Assembly (NCBI RefSeq): GCF_000699445.3
Contig: NC_067199.1
Location: forward strand, 31,394,402-31,458,401
Direction of reading: 5' to 3'
Length of the DNA: 64,000 nucleotides
Source of the DNA: Schistosoma haematobium
Lineage: Eukaryota; Platyhelminthes; Trematoda; Strigeidida; Schistosomatidae
A program made the position numbers and the translations under genes. Below are positions 1 through 12,555 of this stretch, piece by piece. Below the pieces are notes generated by a model. That model was given only the letters and a program-made list of their open reading frames with translations. It was not told the origin of the DNA and did not search any database. Each line of letters begins with the position of its first letter. Within the stretch, counting starts at the first letter, position 1.

Positions 1-364
1 TCCTTGAGTTCACCTGTGAGCCGTTCTCATATTAACATTTATCAGTAAATGAAAAAATAACTACGAAATGAACATACATTATGTATTATGTTTCCTTAAC
101 ATTGATTAGCTATATGTGTTCACTGTAATTGATAAAATAAGATATCATACACTACTTATTTCAAGTTTTTCATGTAGTACACTTATTCATTTCGGATACA
201 TTTATTTGAATAGATTATAATATGCATATATGTATACTGATGTTATATTTTGTGAAATATTTCTTTCTGATACGATCGTTAGTAAATATTTATTGTTTAT
301 GCAAAAAAATAATCTGTGCAAGTCTTACATAGTGACTATTGTGATATTCTATAAAATATAAGGT
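1..364. other. AT-rich DNA, no gene seen
   Basis: No coding similarity, RNA gene or recognisable repeat was seen here. Stops are frequent in all frames. Confidence 0.6.
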
Positions 365-632
365 AGTCAGCAGGAAACCCTGGACCCTGGTTTCGTGCTA
401 CATGGTACTCGTCAGAAAGGTTTACCCGTAATCTTGAGGGAACTGGTGTTCCTTGACGGATTCGATTTCGTGTCACCATCTTAACTCTCAACATAATGCA
501 CACTTTGTCGAGTCACCTAGACTAGTAGCCACATTGCAACTTGGTCGATAGCATTTGACTTGCACTAAGAAAGACTGGACATACATGACATTGATCACCA
601 CCCAGTGATCAACCAATTGTGACTTTAGAGAG
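365..632. repeat. GC-richer unclassified interspersed repeat
   Basis: This block is clearly richer in GC than its flanks and has abrupt edges, as an inserted repeat would. It contains no open frame of note, no A/B-box pair and no hammerhead core. Only one copy was found in this window, so its family and orientation cannot be set. It could be part of an LTR or a SINE-like repeat. Confidence 0.4.
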
Positions 633-1795
633 TTTTTTTAATTAGATTAGTCTTTGTTCTATCTTGTTCTAAGTATAATATATCATTTTAAATAATCAAA
701 TAACTTGTCAGAAATTAAATAATTTTTTTATATATCTACATAAATCATTAACGATAAAAAAACAGAACATAAAAACAATCTAATGATCAAAACAAAAGAC
801 TCATTAAAAATTTAGCTCATTGTTGTATTAACAAAATAAAAAAAGAATTCAATATGAATGAATTAAAAATGATAATTTAGGAAACTTATTTTTCTCATCA
901 ACCCATCAATTGGTTCCATATCGATTTTTATTATTAATCTCATGTGTTGTGGATATTGTAAAGATGATTTTGATCAATCTGTTTATTATCAGCTATAGAA
1001 CCTGTATTACTGTAAATGTCATTGGATTTGTCAGATTTAGAAAATGTCACAATAATTTCGATATGAATTTCTCGTTTCTTTCATGTAGATTGTCATTATT
1101 TATTTCATTTTATTGAGTAAAAATATACTTCGGAGTTCCTTTTCCTTAATAAATACCTTTATTCTGATAACAAACAGATTTGTGATAAATGATCAAATAT
1201 TGGCATTAGACAGATAAGTCAGACTTACATACTTTCTGTGTTGTTAGTCAGTATTAAAAGTTTTGGAAATAATTGGTCATACTTCATCAACGGCTCTTCA
1301 AGTTTTATTTAGATATGAAAACTAACATAGGGACCCATTCCTAACTGTTTTTTAAAGACTTAGGTTTATGATACATCATCTTTTAGAGGAATATTAAACA
1401 GTGCAATTTTGTAGCAGCGGCTAAAATCATAGATTGAAAAATATAATAATCAAAAAAATTGATTATCATTCAATCTACGATTTTACACAGACACAGACAT
1501 TGTTTCTTGTTATTACACTGCAATCCACTACATCTAATTGTTTCACAAGTGAATTTGAACACACACACGCACACAGGGAGGAGATAATCAGACAAGGCTT
1601 CGAAGTGTGTTTAAATACAGTGTCCAACACCCTGATTCATGCATTGGGCAGAAAAATGTGCTACTTGATAAAAAATGCATAATTGAAATTTATTTCGGGA
1701 TTGACCTTAAAACAGCATTCGAAGAGTTCGTTATTAATTGTTATGAACATAATCTTGAGTTGATAGAAGCTTTAAACATTGGAAAACTCAAACTT

Positions 1796-1839
<44 letters not shown>

Positions 1840-2249
1840 CAACGTTTTCTAACCTTGCGTCTACACTGGTCAACTTTAATCATCTTGGAGTCCGAAGTTA
1901 GTAAGACGACCTCCTTTTCACTCCAAAATATATTGTCCTTTTTATCCTCTATTTCTAATTATCATTTTATGTGTATTGAAATTTTAATACAATTCATTTT
2001 CACCATGTTAAAATGATCACTGCAGTGTGATCAGATTGTTCGAAATATCTATGGATCAAATACTTTACATTTTTTTCAAATCAACTACATTTTATCATTA
2101 CATTAACGTAATTTATGGAAAGGGATTGATCATTTTAAATTATAACACTGATTGTAAGTTGTCTTAGTGCACCAAATGAAAATAAATGTGAAACAAATCA
2201 GGTCATAATCAGTGCATTCACCTTTAACTGAATAAGCATTATATCTAAT
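633..2249. other. AT-rich DNA, no gene seen
   Basis: Apart from the TA microsatellite at 1799-1838, nothing recognisable was found. The two short open frames at 1434-1852 run into that microsatellite and show no protein-family features, so I treat them as chance. Confidence 0.6.
1799..1838. repeat. (TA)n microsatellite
   Basis: About twenty uninterrupted TA units. Confidence 0.95.
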
Positions 2250-2548
2250 TAATTCATTTTTCTATTGGTCAATTAAATCTTCCTATTTATGTTTAGGACT
2301 ACAACTGATCAATGTTTTATTGAAATACGTGCATCCTGTGTGGATTGCCTCGATATTGTCTTCGATTACAAGCATTATAAATAGAGATGAATGGTGGAAT
2401 CCAGGATGCGCGTTTTGTCCTACTTAGGACTCATCATCCCTATGGATCTGCATCCAAGTTGATGTTTACTACTGAACTAGAACCTAGTACAGTTCACTTC
2501 AAACGCCATCACGTTACCCACTAAGCTACTGACTCCAACTCTGCTTAC
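2250..2548 (+). mobile_element. Smα-type SINE, body inverted relative to leader
   Basis: The first part (2250-2393, plus strand) is the same leader seen at 28428 and 42672, including the motif GGATTGCCTCGATAT. It is followed by the tRNA/hammerhead body on the opposite strand: the hammerhead relic at 2399-2445, then the B-box-like region and the end resembling the body start of the copy at 42672. In the copies at 28428 and 42672 the body runs in the same direction as the leader, so here the body is flipped. The body is flanked by short inverted sequence in other copies, which could allow inversion. No autonomous coding capacity is present; mobilisation would have to be in trans. Confidence 0.7.
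2399..2445 (-). ncRNA. Hammerhead ribozyme relic (Smα family), inactive
   Basis: On the minus strand the core reads ATGATGA where CUGANGA is required, and the GAAA box is AAAA, so two essential core positions are lost. Stem II and the segment CGCGCATC-CTGGAT are still recognisable. Cleavage is not expected. Confidence 0.65.
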
Positions 2549-5127
2549 ATTATATTTAATTTATTCAACCTACAAGCGCATAATATTCTATACAATAAAT
2601 CAACATAAATGGGAGCCACATTATATAGCCTTAATATTTTTAAATACAGTGTACTGAAAAATGTTTCTTCAAGTGAAAATATACATCAATCATTTGGTTA
2701 GTTAGTTGCACACTGATTTTATTGCTTTCTTCATCAATGAAAAAAGAATCAAATGACTGACTGCTATTATTACGCTTGGATGTGTATCCAAAAATAAAGT
2801 TACAGTATATTAAATAAAATTATTTAAGAAAAACAAAAACTATTCTTTTTCTGAGAAGTTTGAAACATTTGACTATTTAATGGATATGGGCCACACACAA
2901 ACACATGAGAGTTTTTGTTTTTGGGGTCATTCAATGTATTGTTGACTGTTTATTGATCATAGCAGATTCATTGTTTATACAATTAGCAAGATGTTGTTTG
3001 AGTTATGCTTACAGTCATTTAAATTAATTTTTAAATATCATAAACAGAGCATGTTAGTTGTGAGCATGGGTACAAAAGTAATATTTAGTTTGATAGTTAT
3101 GGAAGCAGAAATGATTTAGCACTCATTTTCATTATTTTATTCCGTTATAAATGTTTAATTTATGTAATATTTATTAATTGGGTTATTATAAACTAGTGTG
3201 CGCTTTACATGTGCTTTCTTCATAGGTTCATATCAGTTAGAGTACTTTCAAAGATGAGTACTACCACCGTCATCCAAACAGGACAAAACATAGTACTTCA
3301 AGTTTTGACAGTGAACAAGTTAACTTTAAGTGGTAACATAAGTCTTACATTTTAAACAATAAGTCACAATATACCGCATTGAAAACTTAATTCATTTAGC
3401 AATTGATATATCTTTTCCGTCAGAGCTAGGCTCCGTTGCTCATGATTTCCAACTAGAATTTCAAAATACTTTCTTAGAAACTAGTAAACACAGAGCAGAC
3501 GATTTTATTAAGGTTAAAAAAGATTACACATAACTATTTTTAATTCTTAATTTTTTTTCCAAATTTCATTGAACTACTATCTAAATTTTAGTCCATTTAG
3601 ATTTTACTAGATAGTTTTTCATTGGAGAGACATTATCTTGAGTTTTATCAAACTGGCTATTGTATTTGATAGTCTTATGCAACTGATTATATAAGATGAT
3701 TGCTAAATGTTCACATTTTTTGTATCATTATCATTACATATTAGACAAATGACGAGATCATATGCATAATGCATAGATTTACATGAAGGTGTCTAGTCCG
3801 TTCCAACTTTTCTATATGATAAGGAATACATCATTCTAGTTTTATGGTTATATTTAGTAACAATAACAATACAGTCGATAATACGCAATATTTAAATCGT
3901 GAATTCTTGATATTTTTAAAGATTCTAAAACTTATTAGTAGTCATATAATGATAGTACAAAATTTGACCAAGATTAAGAGTGATCAAGTGAAAAGATTGA
4001 CAATTCCATGTCATTTCTTGATTGTAAGAAATATTTATAACAAGATTAAGAATTTTATATCGTTTGAGCATTTTGAGGTGTATAGTATAAATCAAGCACT
4101 TAGTTCACAGAATACTGAACCTTGAAAATAGTTTCATTACAATTGGATAGTTGCTTCCTTGAATTCACAAGACAATTTATTCACAATTTTTAAACTCCAG
4201 AAGACCTAAATCTCTTTTTATACAAAAGTAAAACACTGAAGCTTTATTAAATATACTTTCGCTTTTATTTCAATGAATTATTATGGTTATTCCATATACG
4301 CCTTTTTTACATTAATTAAATTATAAATCAGAAATACTCTAGACATTTTCTTAGTATTTTTACTTCTTACTGATTCTAACTAATTCATTGTCTTGAAGTC
4401 TAACTACAGTTAGTTCTTTATTAAATCTAACATAATCCCATTGTAAATTACCTTACATTGCATGATTTCACAGAAATTGAATTACATTAGCAAGTATTAA
4501 GTATGTATCAAAAAAGATAATTAGAATTGTCTGTTACATTTGTTGCTAATGTACCTATCTACATTTCTAGAAAAAATGTGTCTAATTGAATTGATTTTTG
4601 TCACTTGGGAAAAATTTAATTATTTCTGATAAATCATTTTTTTAATTAATTTTGTATTATTGAACATTAGTAGAGACAGAACTATTTGATAGTTTAAATA
4701 ATGATAATTTTAGTATTTTGTATTTATTAATTTGAATTTAGTTATCAATACAGACTAATATCAATTTAGGAATCATTATAGATTAAATTTTATTAGATGG
4801 CCATCTTAAACTAACTTACATTGTATGAACGTGAATAGCAAAGATATTTTCAGTCTCACATCAAGTTTGTTGAAATCCTATAGATCATATTTCCAACTTC
4901 AGGTACGTTGTTAATTATGATCAGATTGATATTTATTAATCGATTATCGATAATAGTTCAACTATGATAAATTCATATTCGTGATATTAAGTTTGTGACT
5001 TGCCTATTTATACACGGTAAAATGTTTTACTACTAACATTTATTTTAATTAATATTTTAATAATCTAGGCTATACCACAGTTACTTATCAAAAGTGAGGA
5101 GTGGGTTAGAAACATTTTACGCTAACC
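2549..5127. other. AT-rich DNA, no gene seen
   Basis: About 2.6 kb without recognisable gene, RNA or repeat. The open frame at 3844-4125 (93 codons) is low in complexity, rich in Ile, Asn and Lys, and resembles no family I know. Confidence 0.55.
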
Positions 5128-5501
5128 ATTGTTATTATCAATGGCTTTATTTAATATGATATTTTTGGTACAATATAGAATTCTCAGCACAAAGTATTTC
5201 AGTAAGTTTCCTTTTCTTATTTCTTGATCGATCCTAACGATAAATATTGAGTGATCACCAATTAGATATTGACAGTTCAAGAGTCGACATTTGAATAATA
5301 TTTATTTTTTTCAATGCATATTTCCAGCCATCATGAAGTTGTAAGTCGTACAGTGAATGATGGTAAACATTTCACAAACGCACCTGCATAGGTTATGCAA
5401 TTAAAAGACATAATGATGTATTAAAACAAACAAAAGGAACAGATAACTTGTTGAAATATCTAGATAACAAGAACAGGTAGCCCAAATATTCAAGCAGGCC
5501 G
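5128..5501 (-). repeat. Unclassified ~390 bp repeat family, copy A
   Basis: Homologous to 15583-15968 and 47361-47725. All three copies stop at exactly the same point, ending on the plus strand in CAAGCAGGCCG, so this is a true element end. Read on the minus strand the unit starts CGGCCTGCTTGA and finishes with AATAAA followed by an ATAATAA-like tail, which suggests a SINE-like or LINE-3'-end-derived retroposon transcribed from the minus strand. No convincing A/B box is visible. The left end contains a small palindrome, CCATTG...CAATGG. Confidence 0.7.
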
Positions 5502-5771
5502 TCAACTTGTTTTTAGATAGATAAATACTATTTCTAGAGCTCCATATCAGCATTTAATTATATTCGAATGAGATAATTAAAGATAGGAAAATAAATAAAT
5601 AAACTCTCCACCTTACTACATTCAAACATCTATAGAAAACATTGAATCACAAAAATTCATGGGTTTTTAATATTATATCATTGAATAAAAAATGGAAAAA
5701 TGAAATTCTTAAACCCACATTGTTCATAAGTACAATATTATATCAACAAGAAACTGAACAATGATTACATA

Positions 5772-5973
5772 CTTGAGATGTTGGAGAAGATTTGTTGCTC
5801 AGGTGGATGATCGTGATAGAGTTTTGTTCTCTAGGATGGATTGTTTGGTCGTGGGGCTTTCATAGTTCCTCAGCAGTACAGTTTGCATATAGAAGTGCCG
5901 ATGATGTCATTCAAAAGAACAATGAAATCCTCACGACCAAACAATCCAGCTCAAAGAACAAAAACTTCATCAA
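5772..5973. mobile_element. 202 bp element with 12 bp target-site duplication and inverted arms
   Basis: The block is flanked by perfect direct repeats AATGATTACATA at 5760-5771 and 5974-5985, the mark of an insertion. Inside, 5818-5862 and 5922-5967 are inverted copies of each other at roughly 45 bp with a few mismatches, so a transcript would fold back. Related sequence is found at 11178-11270 and 56578-56700. There is no coding capacity. It may be a short retroposed element whose 5' part was inverted on insertion; the family is unknown to me. Confidence 0.7.
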
Positions 5974-6298
5974 AATGATTACATAATCTAACATCATTGT
6001 CTTAAACGGAAGCTTGAAAGTGAAATGATTTTAGTGAGAAACAGTAGCATTAATAAGTATGTTTATTTTTAAAAGTAACACCAATGATAAAGAAAATGTA
6101 ATCATTACTGTACTGAATCATAAATCACACTAAATAAAATCAAATAGTTTACTTATTCATATGATATTTAGCAACATAAATAATAATAATAATTAAACAA
6201 TGGTTTTTACTATCAGAAGGTATTTGTGGATGTCATAGTAATTTGAATGGTTGGGATCATGATTCAATTGAAGCTACACCACCATGGAAATACTGGAA

Positions 6299-6344
6299 GC
6301 ACTAGATGGCCGTTTCGTCTTATTTTGGGACTCTTCAGCAGTGC
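6299..6344 (-). ncRNA. Hammerhead ribozyme with intact conserved core (family B)
   Basis: Minus strand, in order: stem I GCACTG; core CTGAAGA (fits CUGANGA); stem II GTCCC...AAGAC; GAAA; short stem III segment CGGCCATC; closing stem I strand TAGTGC. The cleavage position would follow the final C of CATC. All core bases are present. Weak points are a C/A mismatch in the very short stem III and a G-U closing pair in stem I. The tiny stem III is typical of schistosome hammerheads, which may work better as dimers. Activity is inferred, not shown. Confidence 0.75.
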
Positions 6345-6419
6345 GTATCCATTACCTCACCTCTCGAGATTCAAGCGCAGGAACTATCCACGAATCTCGA
6401 GAGGGGAGGTCGTGGATAT

Positions 6420-6462
6420 GCACTGCTGAGTCCCACAACAGGACGAAAAGGCCGTCCAGTGC
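6420..6462 (+). ncRNA. Hammerhead relic with 3-base core deletion (family B)
   Basis: Stem I GCACTG/CAGTGC, stem II GTCCC..GGAC and GAAA are intact, but the core reads CTGA directly into stem II, so the NGA of CUGANGA is missing. It is therefore predicted dead, unlike the partner on the other arm of the palindrome. Confidence 0.75.
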
Positions 6463-6524
6463 TTCCAGGTTTTCCACGTTGATCTATTTTCAATTGACAC
6501 ATGATCTCAACAATTGGAATTGTT

Positions 6525-9500
6525 TTTACATTTGTCGATGTGTATGATCCAAGTCATATTCCTTCTTTTTTATACTGTTCATTAAGTCCTCAAAGTACAA
6601 GGGTAGTAAATTTGGTTGTCATTTATGCCATACAAATATGCAAATAAATACTAATTATAGTACATAAGGTTGAATTATTTTCAATGAATTTTATGATAAT
6701 CCAATTAAATCGTCGATATTAAGTAAACCAGATTAATTATATATTCGGAATAAATTATCACTTTTTCTGTTGTAAATGGATAAATATTTGTTTGAATACA
6801 TGTACAGTTACTGTAAGCGTATTAGTGCATTCGTACAAAATGATGTGTTTTAGTGAAATCTTAGAGTATATAAATGAAAGTTGCATTAAAATCCTACTAG
6901 AACGTGATGAAGAAGATGAAAGTATATAGCTTATGAAAATGAGAAGGCTGGAAAATAACTTTAAATAATTCAAAACTTTACATTCAAACTACTACTATAC
7001 TAATAACAGTAGTTTGATAGATGTACTTACTTATATCTCTTCTGAAAATCATTAAGTGAGTAGTTGATAAGTAAGAATTTCATTCCTTACATAGGTCACT
7101 AATTCCTTAAAAAACCCAGCAGTAATGTTTTATGTGATCACATTTGGTGATATCGGTTCGAATCTCACAAGTAGTATAATTTACTCAAAACGGTAATTAC
7201 ATCTTATATCCTAGTATTAGAAGCAAGGAAATTGAAGTCCTAGGGTTTAGCAAATCACAGTCCATTTTTCTATATTGGATTGCTTATAATCCAAAGAACG
7301 TTTAGTTTTTCTTAATTAAAGTGAATAGTCAGTTTATTTTTACTCACACATTTTACTGTTATTGAAATCTTTCGTTAAACGAAATACTTCAAATTATGTA
7401 TGGAAGAATGTAAGTGTTATAACATGGTGATGTGCTAAATACAATTTGTAGGCAAGCATTAATAGGATCGATTCACAGAAAAAGACTGAATATACAGGAC
7501 TTAACTTTGGGCTTATTTATGATTGTTATAGTTACCTTTATTGTAAAGTGTAATATCTCAAAACAACATTCATATACAACTTCATGTTTCAGACTTTTAG
7601 TTCTAATGAGCTTCATTTATCTGTCTAAACTATAAATTAGAAAATAGATCCTGGCAATTCAGAAATACTTTGTCAATATACTATGATTATTGTTATCTTT
7701 AAGGTTTCATACTTTTATTAGAATGTTACGTTATAGTCAACCATAAGTTATGATCATGAAAGTACAGACACATAGATTTCTAGAAAATCAATTGATTTAT
7801 TTAAAAAATCAAATATAAATGTTTAAATTGCTCCCCGAATTCAAAGAGTCAATAGTTCATTTTTAAGTGTTCTTTAATTTTCAGGTAGACAAAATCAGAG
7901 TAGTGATAAATCATATTATTTTAACAAACAACTTATAGGTATAGTCAGACAACAATGGAGCTTTTATGGTAATACATATACCACGATATATATGATAAGC
8001 ATCTTCATTGTTATATAACCTTGGGTCTGAAAGAAACTAATAAGTGAACCCTATAGACTAAAGAATGTACAAATAACTAAAAAAACCCTACCAAAGATTT
8101 TTATTATCGGTCTACCACATTTATCATGTTATATTCAAATTATCCGCTTCGTGTGTTTAGAATACTGTGGTTTAGAATATTGGGATTTTTCCAATTAATT
8201 ATGTGCAGATTTTTTGGGCCTCAATGATATATTTTTAAAACAAAATCGATAATAAATTATAGGAGATACTGATGACTCTTATGTTATAAGGAACAATGAT
8301 ACTAGTTACCAGTGTAACATAAAACTAATAGAGAATAATATATTTATCAATACCATATTACCTTAATTTAGAAATGAATGAATTACCTAAAACTTAAAAT
8401 TTGAACTAGATTGTCAGTAAATACAACAAAAGTAATAATAATAATCTTCAGTTTTCAATGGATATTAAGGTGATATCCAACGATGATAAAAACCAAATTC
8501 ATGACAAACAATCATAACGAACCATTCAACTAAATAATGCTTTTGTGACCATGAGAAATCAACTGATAAGATTAATGGAGTTACTATTTGTCATATAAAG
8601 GATTTCAGCAAACAGATGATTGACTCACTGGTTATATTTTATCGTAATCACAATCAGAACTAAAGGGTTTAATGAAAACATTGAATTGGTCGTTACTGGA
8701 AAATCATATCAATTTTTTTTTAAATAAAATAAACTGAAAATAGTAAACATCACATCTTCATTAAGGAAGTAATCTAAATCTTTCTAATCGTTTAAAACCA
8801 TAATGTATTCATACATTAGGTTTGAAAAATGTTTCACATTTACCAAAACGTGGTATTCTATGCAAAAATCATTACCAGACGTTGTCTACAACATTTTGCC
8901 TTAAATGAAACCTTAATTATAAAGATTTTAAATAACCATTTTAGACTCACAGAAATGTTTTAAATTAGTAAGCTATAATCGTACTTTGACTTTCATGTAA
9001 TCCAATATATAGGTAGATCTGTAACAAAAGAATACTTCTATCCTGATCCATTTTAACTGAATATATTTAGTGTTTAAACCTGTAAAAACATTTTATATTT
9101 TTAGAAGAAACCATTATCAAAATTTTATAATACAAGCTTAGTATTGTGATTGCTATAGTTATTGTTATATCATAACTATCTACCAGACAATCTTTTACCC
9201 AACATGATAGCCAACTAAGTTTTTACCAGTTTTTCTCTATAGTAAAGGAGGCAAGTAAACATATCGCCAGTTTCATCACTATATATAGTTAATACTTAAA
9301 ATGTTTATATACTTATATATGTAAATATACATAAATCGTTTTAAGCAGTAAGCATTTCACAACTGAATATCATCTAAATCTATAACAAATAACTTACTAT
9401 AATGATGATTGATTGTTGTAATATACAAAGTGAAGAACAAACAGGTTTGAAGCAATTTTAACACATATTCTTCACACATAAATAAAATCATACTTTGATT

Positions 9501-11177
9501 AATTCACTATCTATCATATACAATTGAAATGTACCTCATCAATCAGTTGCATTCATCTTTTATGCTTCCTTCACTATAACAACATAATGCCTTCATTTAT
9601 ATTTTTATCCAGATTATATGAAATCCAATTAATTATCAATATAATTTACACTTTTAAAGAGACAGTATTATTCGATTGTTTACAAATTAATAGCTATTCA
9701 ATAAAATTATATTAATAGTAAATAAATAAATGAATGAATAAATAAACACCAAGTTGATCCATTCTTTATCATTGGTCTTCTTGATAACAGTGAACATATC
9801 AGGTTTTTTCTTGTACATTTATACATTTAGTTCTTTTTCGTTGCTAATTTTCTTTTATGAAAAAAATTTATCAAAGATAATTTGATTTTATCCGTTTGAC
9901 AGACATTAATGTTTGTCTCTGGACTATTTTAGAATTATTTTCTTTTCCTGTTTTTCCTTCATTTTTATTCATTCATTTATGATGTTTTGTTTGTTTGTTT
10001 TTTCCTTTATAGGTATGACAAGCATAAACAGAAGAGAAATCCCTTCTCCAATTCGTTAATTTAAATAACTTGAAGTGGAAGTAAAGCATAAACATCAAAT
10101 AGTAAGAAATAGCAATAATAATATGAATAAGAATAACGTTAGTAATAATATTAATGATAATATAAAAAAACAATTAAAAGTTGGGCTTGAGAATTTCTAC
10201 TACTACTTCTACTACTACTACTACTACTACTACAATCACTATTGTTACTGTCGTCCAATAAATACATGTATTCCCTTATTGGTCTATTTTACCTGCCCTA
10301 AACGTTGGTTGGCGAATTTGTCTTTTTTTATGAGATTACTTCAAATAGATGTAGTAGCCAAAATATCAAGTTATTCTTTGTTGTTATGCAAGAAAAAATA
10401 ACATAGATTTGTAGTCCATGTTGTCTCTATATACGCTATGACTATGTGGTATTTATTTATCTGTTCATTATACTTCAGCTAGTGACTTATTTAGAGTGGT
10501 AGACAACGGAGTTCTAGTGAAAAACTGCGATCGACGGAATTAAACCATTTTGAGTGTGACTCAGTCACCCAAGTTAATTGAGCAATATCATGAACTGATT
10601 AAATTTAAACGCTCAAACTGTTGGATTTGGGCTTAGTTTAGACGTTCAAACTCCAGACTTCAATTCCTAAGTTCGATCTACGTTTGTGTGGTGAATGTTC
10701 ACTAAGCAGATATTCTTTTAGATTTTTATTGATTATTTAACTGTGATAAGTCCGCAATCTCAAGTAAAAGTGACATTTCCCCAATATTGTAAAACTTTAA
10801 TGTTTTTTTAAATTTCCACTGATGCTCTCAATGTAATTTACTTGTTCAAAACCAACCTTAAAATGAGATTTAATCATGAACTAATCTCGTTTATGCAAGA
10901 AAAATACAAATATCTAGATAACATTGCAATTAATTAAAATAAGGATTAAATGAAGTTTGACTTTTTATATTTTCCAACACAAATATTATGTAGATAGAAT
11001 TGATACTATATATTCATAATATAAATTTTGAGTAAAACAAGAATGAATTAATTCATAAACCTTCACAATGATAGACAATATTTATCATGAAATTATTAAG
11101 CTGTTAAGATTATTACTAAATAATAATACTAATGTCATTGGTAGCAAATAAAATTATCATTTTTATTTCGAATTAAT
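6525..11177. other. AT-rich DNA, no gene seen
   Basis: About 4.6 kb without a recognisable gene or element apart from the (TAC)n tract at 10195-10234. A B-box-like GGTTCGAATC occurs near 7152, possibly the remains of a tRNA-derived SINE, but no other SINE part could be aligned. Short open frames here (for example 7432-7635, 9524-9715, 10075-10401) show no family features. Confidence 0.55.
10195..10234. repeat. (TAC)n trinucleotide microsatellite
   Basis: About thirteen TAC/CTA units with one interruption (TTC). It gives a run of tyrosines in a chance plus-strand frame. Confidence 0.9.
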
Positions 11178-11270
11178 TTTGGTGGAGTTTTGTTCTCTGA
11201 GCTGGATAGTTTGATCATGGAAATTTTATCGTCATTCTGAACGAAATCATTAGCACAAACGTCAAGTAGT
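11178..11270 (+). repeat. Fragment of the 5772-type repeat
   Basis: Matches the 5772 element through GAGTTTTGTTCTCT and the following TGGAT.GTTTG.TC.TGG, and then its second segment (GAACGA.ATCAT..GCAC). It directly abuts the LTR-like repeat at 11291. Confidence 0.6.
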
Positions 11271-11290
11271 TTACGTGCAATTTGTAGTGA

Positions 11291-11744
11291 CTTTGCGTCG
11301 TTAATCGATCACCTCGATAACAGCTATAATATAATCATCAACAGTGATTGAAATCAGAAAGCAGTGAGAAGTGGCAACTACAGCTTATTAACAGTTAGCC
11401 AACATCACAAAGCTATAAACACATCGAGCGAATTTGAAACAGAAAGGCCAATAACTATATACAAATTTATAGTCAAATAGAATAAGGGCACATCAAAGCA
11501 AAGCAAAACAAAACAAAGCTAATAATATGCTTTGAGCACACATACACATGAGGAGGAGGATGAAAGTTCGAGTGATATTTAAACAATCAACATTTTAGCT
11601 AGAGTGTGTCATGTGCTCTAATGATCATAACGCTACAAAGAGATATTCGAATTGTTGCTGTTCCAATGACATTGCCTGTTAAGTAAGTTAATAAAAAGGG
11701 TTTAGCCGAATATTAACCATGATCGAAATTGTCTGTAGGATAGT
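11291..11744 (-). repeat. LTR-like repeat, left (inverted) copy
   Basis: This 454 bp block is the reverse complement of 16671-17124, with only a few differences near the two ends. On the minus strand it contains TGACTATAAATTTG, a plausible TATA box, ahead of a GC-richer segment, as LTRs do. The same landmark (TGACTATAAAT, then TTCGCT...ATGT) recurs in the insertion at 44681-45118, so both may be LTRs of related elements. Clear TG...CA ends and target-site duplications were not found, so 'LTR' is inference. Confidence 0.6.
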
Positions 11745-12555
11745 TACTATAAGACCATAATAAAACAAAATGGTTTGTATTTTTTAGATAAATGCTGCTT
11801 TAGAGTAAGCAATTATTTCAATCAATTTCGACAACTCTCTTGAATATTTGCAGTTTAACTTAAAAAACCCAAATATGATCTTTCTAGTAAATTATATGTA
11901 GCTTGCGTTGACTGAAAAAGTTATAATGATTGAGAAGTAATAAAATTTATTTTACAGTGATATAACATATCTTCGTTACATGATAAACCATCACTTTTAA
12001 ACTAAAGAAGAAATATTTAACGAAATAAAGGAACCTCAAGGTTGTTCAAAAAGGATGGCTAAACATTGTTAAAACTAAGCAAAATTTCATATAGGAAAAT
12101 ATTTCCCAGTTTTTTGGACTAAACAAATAATTTAATCTCATGGAACAAGATATTTTCCACTAGGTTTTCTTTAAAATATAATATATTTGTGGTCAGTTTG
12201 TAGTTAGCATAAAAATCAAACACACGCATTTCACTCTGTTTTCAAACTGTCAGCTAGCAGCACCTTCTTCTATTTTGATGTTTATACTGAGAGTCGAACA
12301 TATTACTTTTCGCTTTAAATGCCAATAAGTTCTGATGTACCAAGATCCTTGAAATAAACGACGGGAAAACTCAGGCCCTTAGATCTATTATTTCGCGGTT
12401 ATAAAAAAGTATAAATATACTTGGAGTCTTCCACAATCGTTTTGAATTTTATACAAGTTCGTTGGAAAAACTACTGCAAAGCGAGAGCAACAAATGAAAC
12501 CATTTTATTTAGTGTATTTCAAATGTTCGTTGTACGAATTTTATGATTGAGAGTT

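Larger units (their letters stand above)
6211..6524. mobile_element. Palindromic dimer of a hammerhead SINE (family B)
   Basis: Two copies of the 3' half of a tRNA-derived SINE lie in inverted orientation: minus strand 6211-6372 and plus strand 6392-6524. At the centre CCTCTCGAGATTC (6360-6372) and GAATCTCGAGAGG (6392-6404) pair perfectly around a 19-base loop. Each arm holds the end of the tRNA-like region, a hammerhead motif and the SINE 3' end (CATGATC..CAAC). The left copy retains the longer 3' end (to 6211), the right one is shorter. The whole unit can fold into one long hairpin. Single full-length monomers of this family are seen at 25306-25705 and 28990-29245. Confidence 0.8.

Noticed and set aside
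3844..4125. 93-codon plus-strand frame as a small host gene
   Set aside because: Biased Ile/Asn/Lys composition, no upstream or splice context, no family features; fits chance in AT-rich DNA.
10075..10401. 108-codon frame with a tyrosine run
   Set aside because: The run comes from the (TAC)n microsatellite; the rest has no family features.
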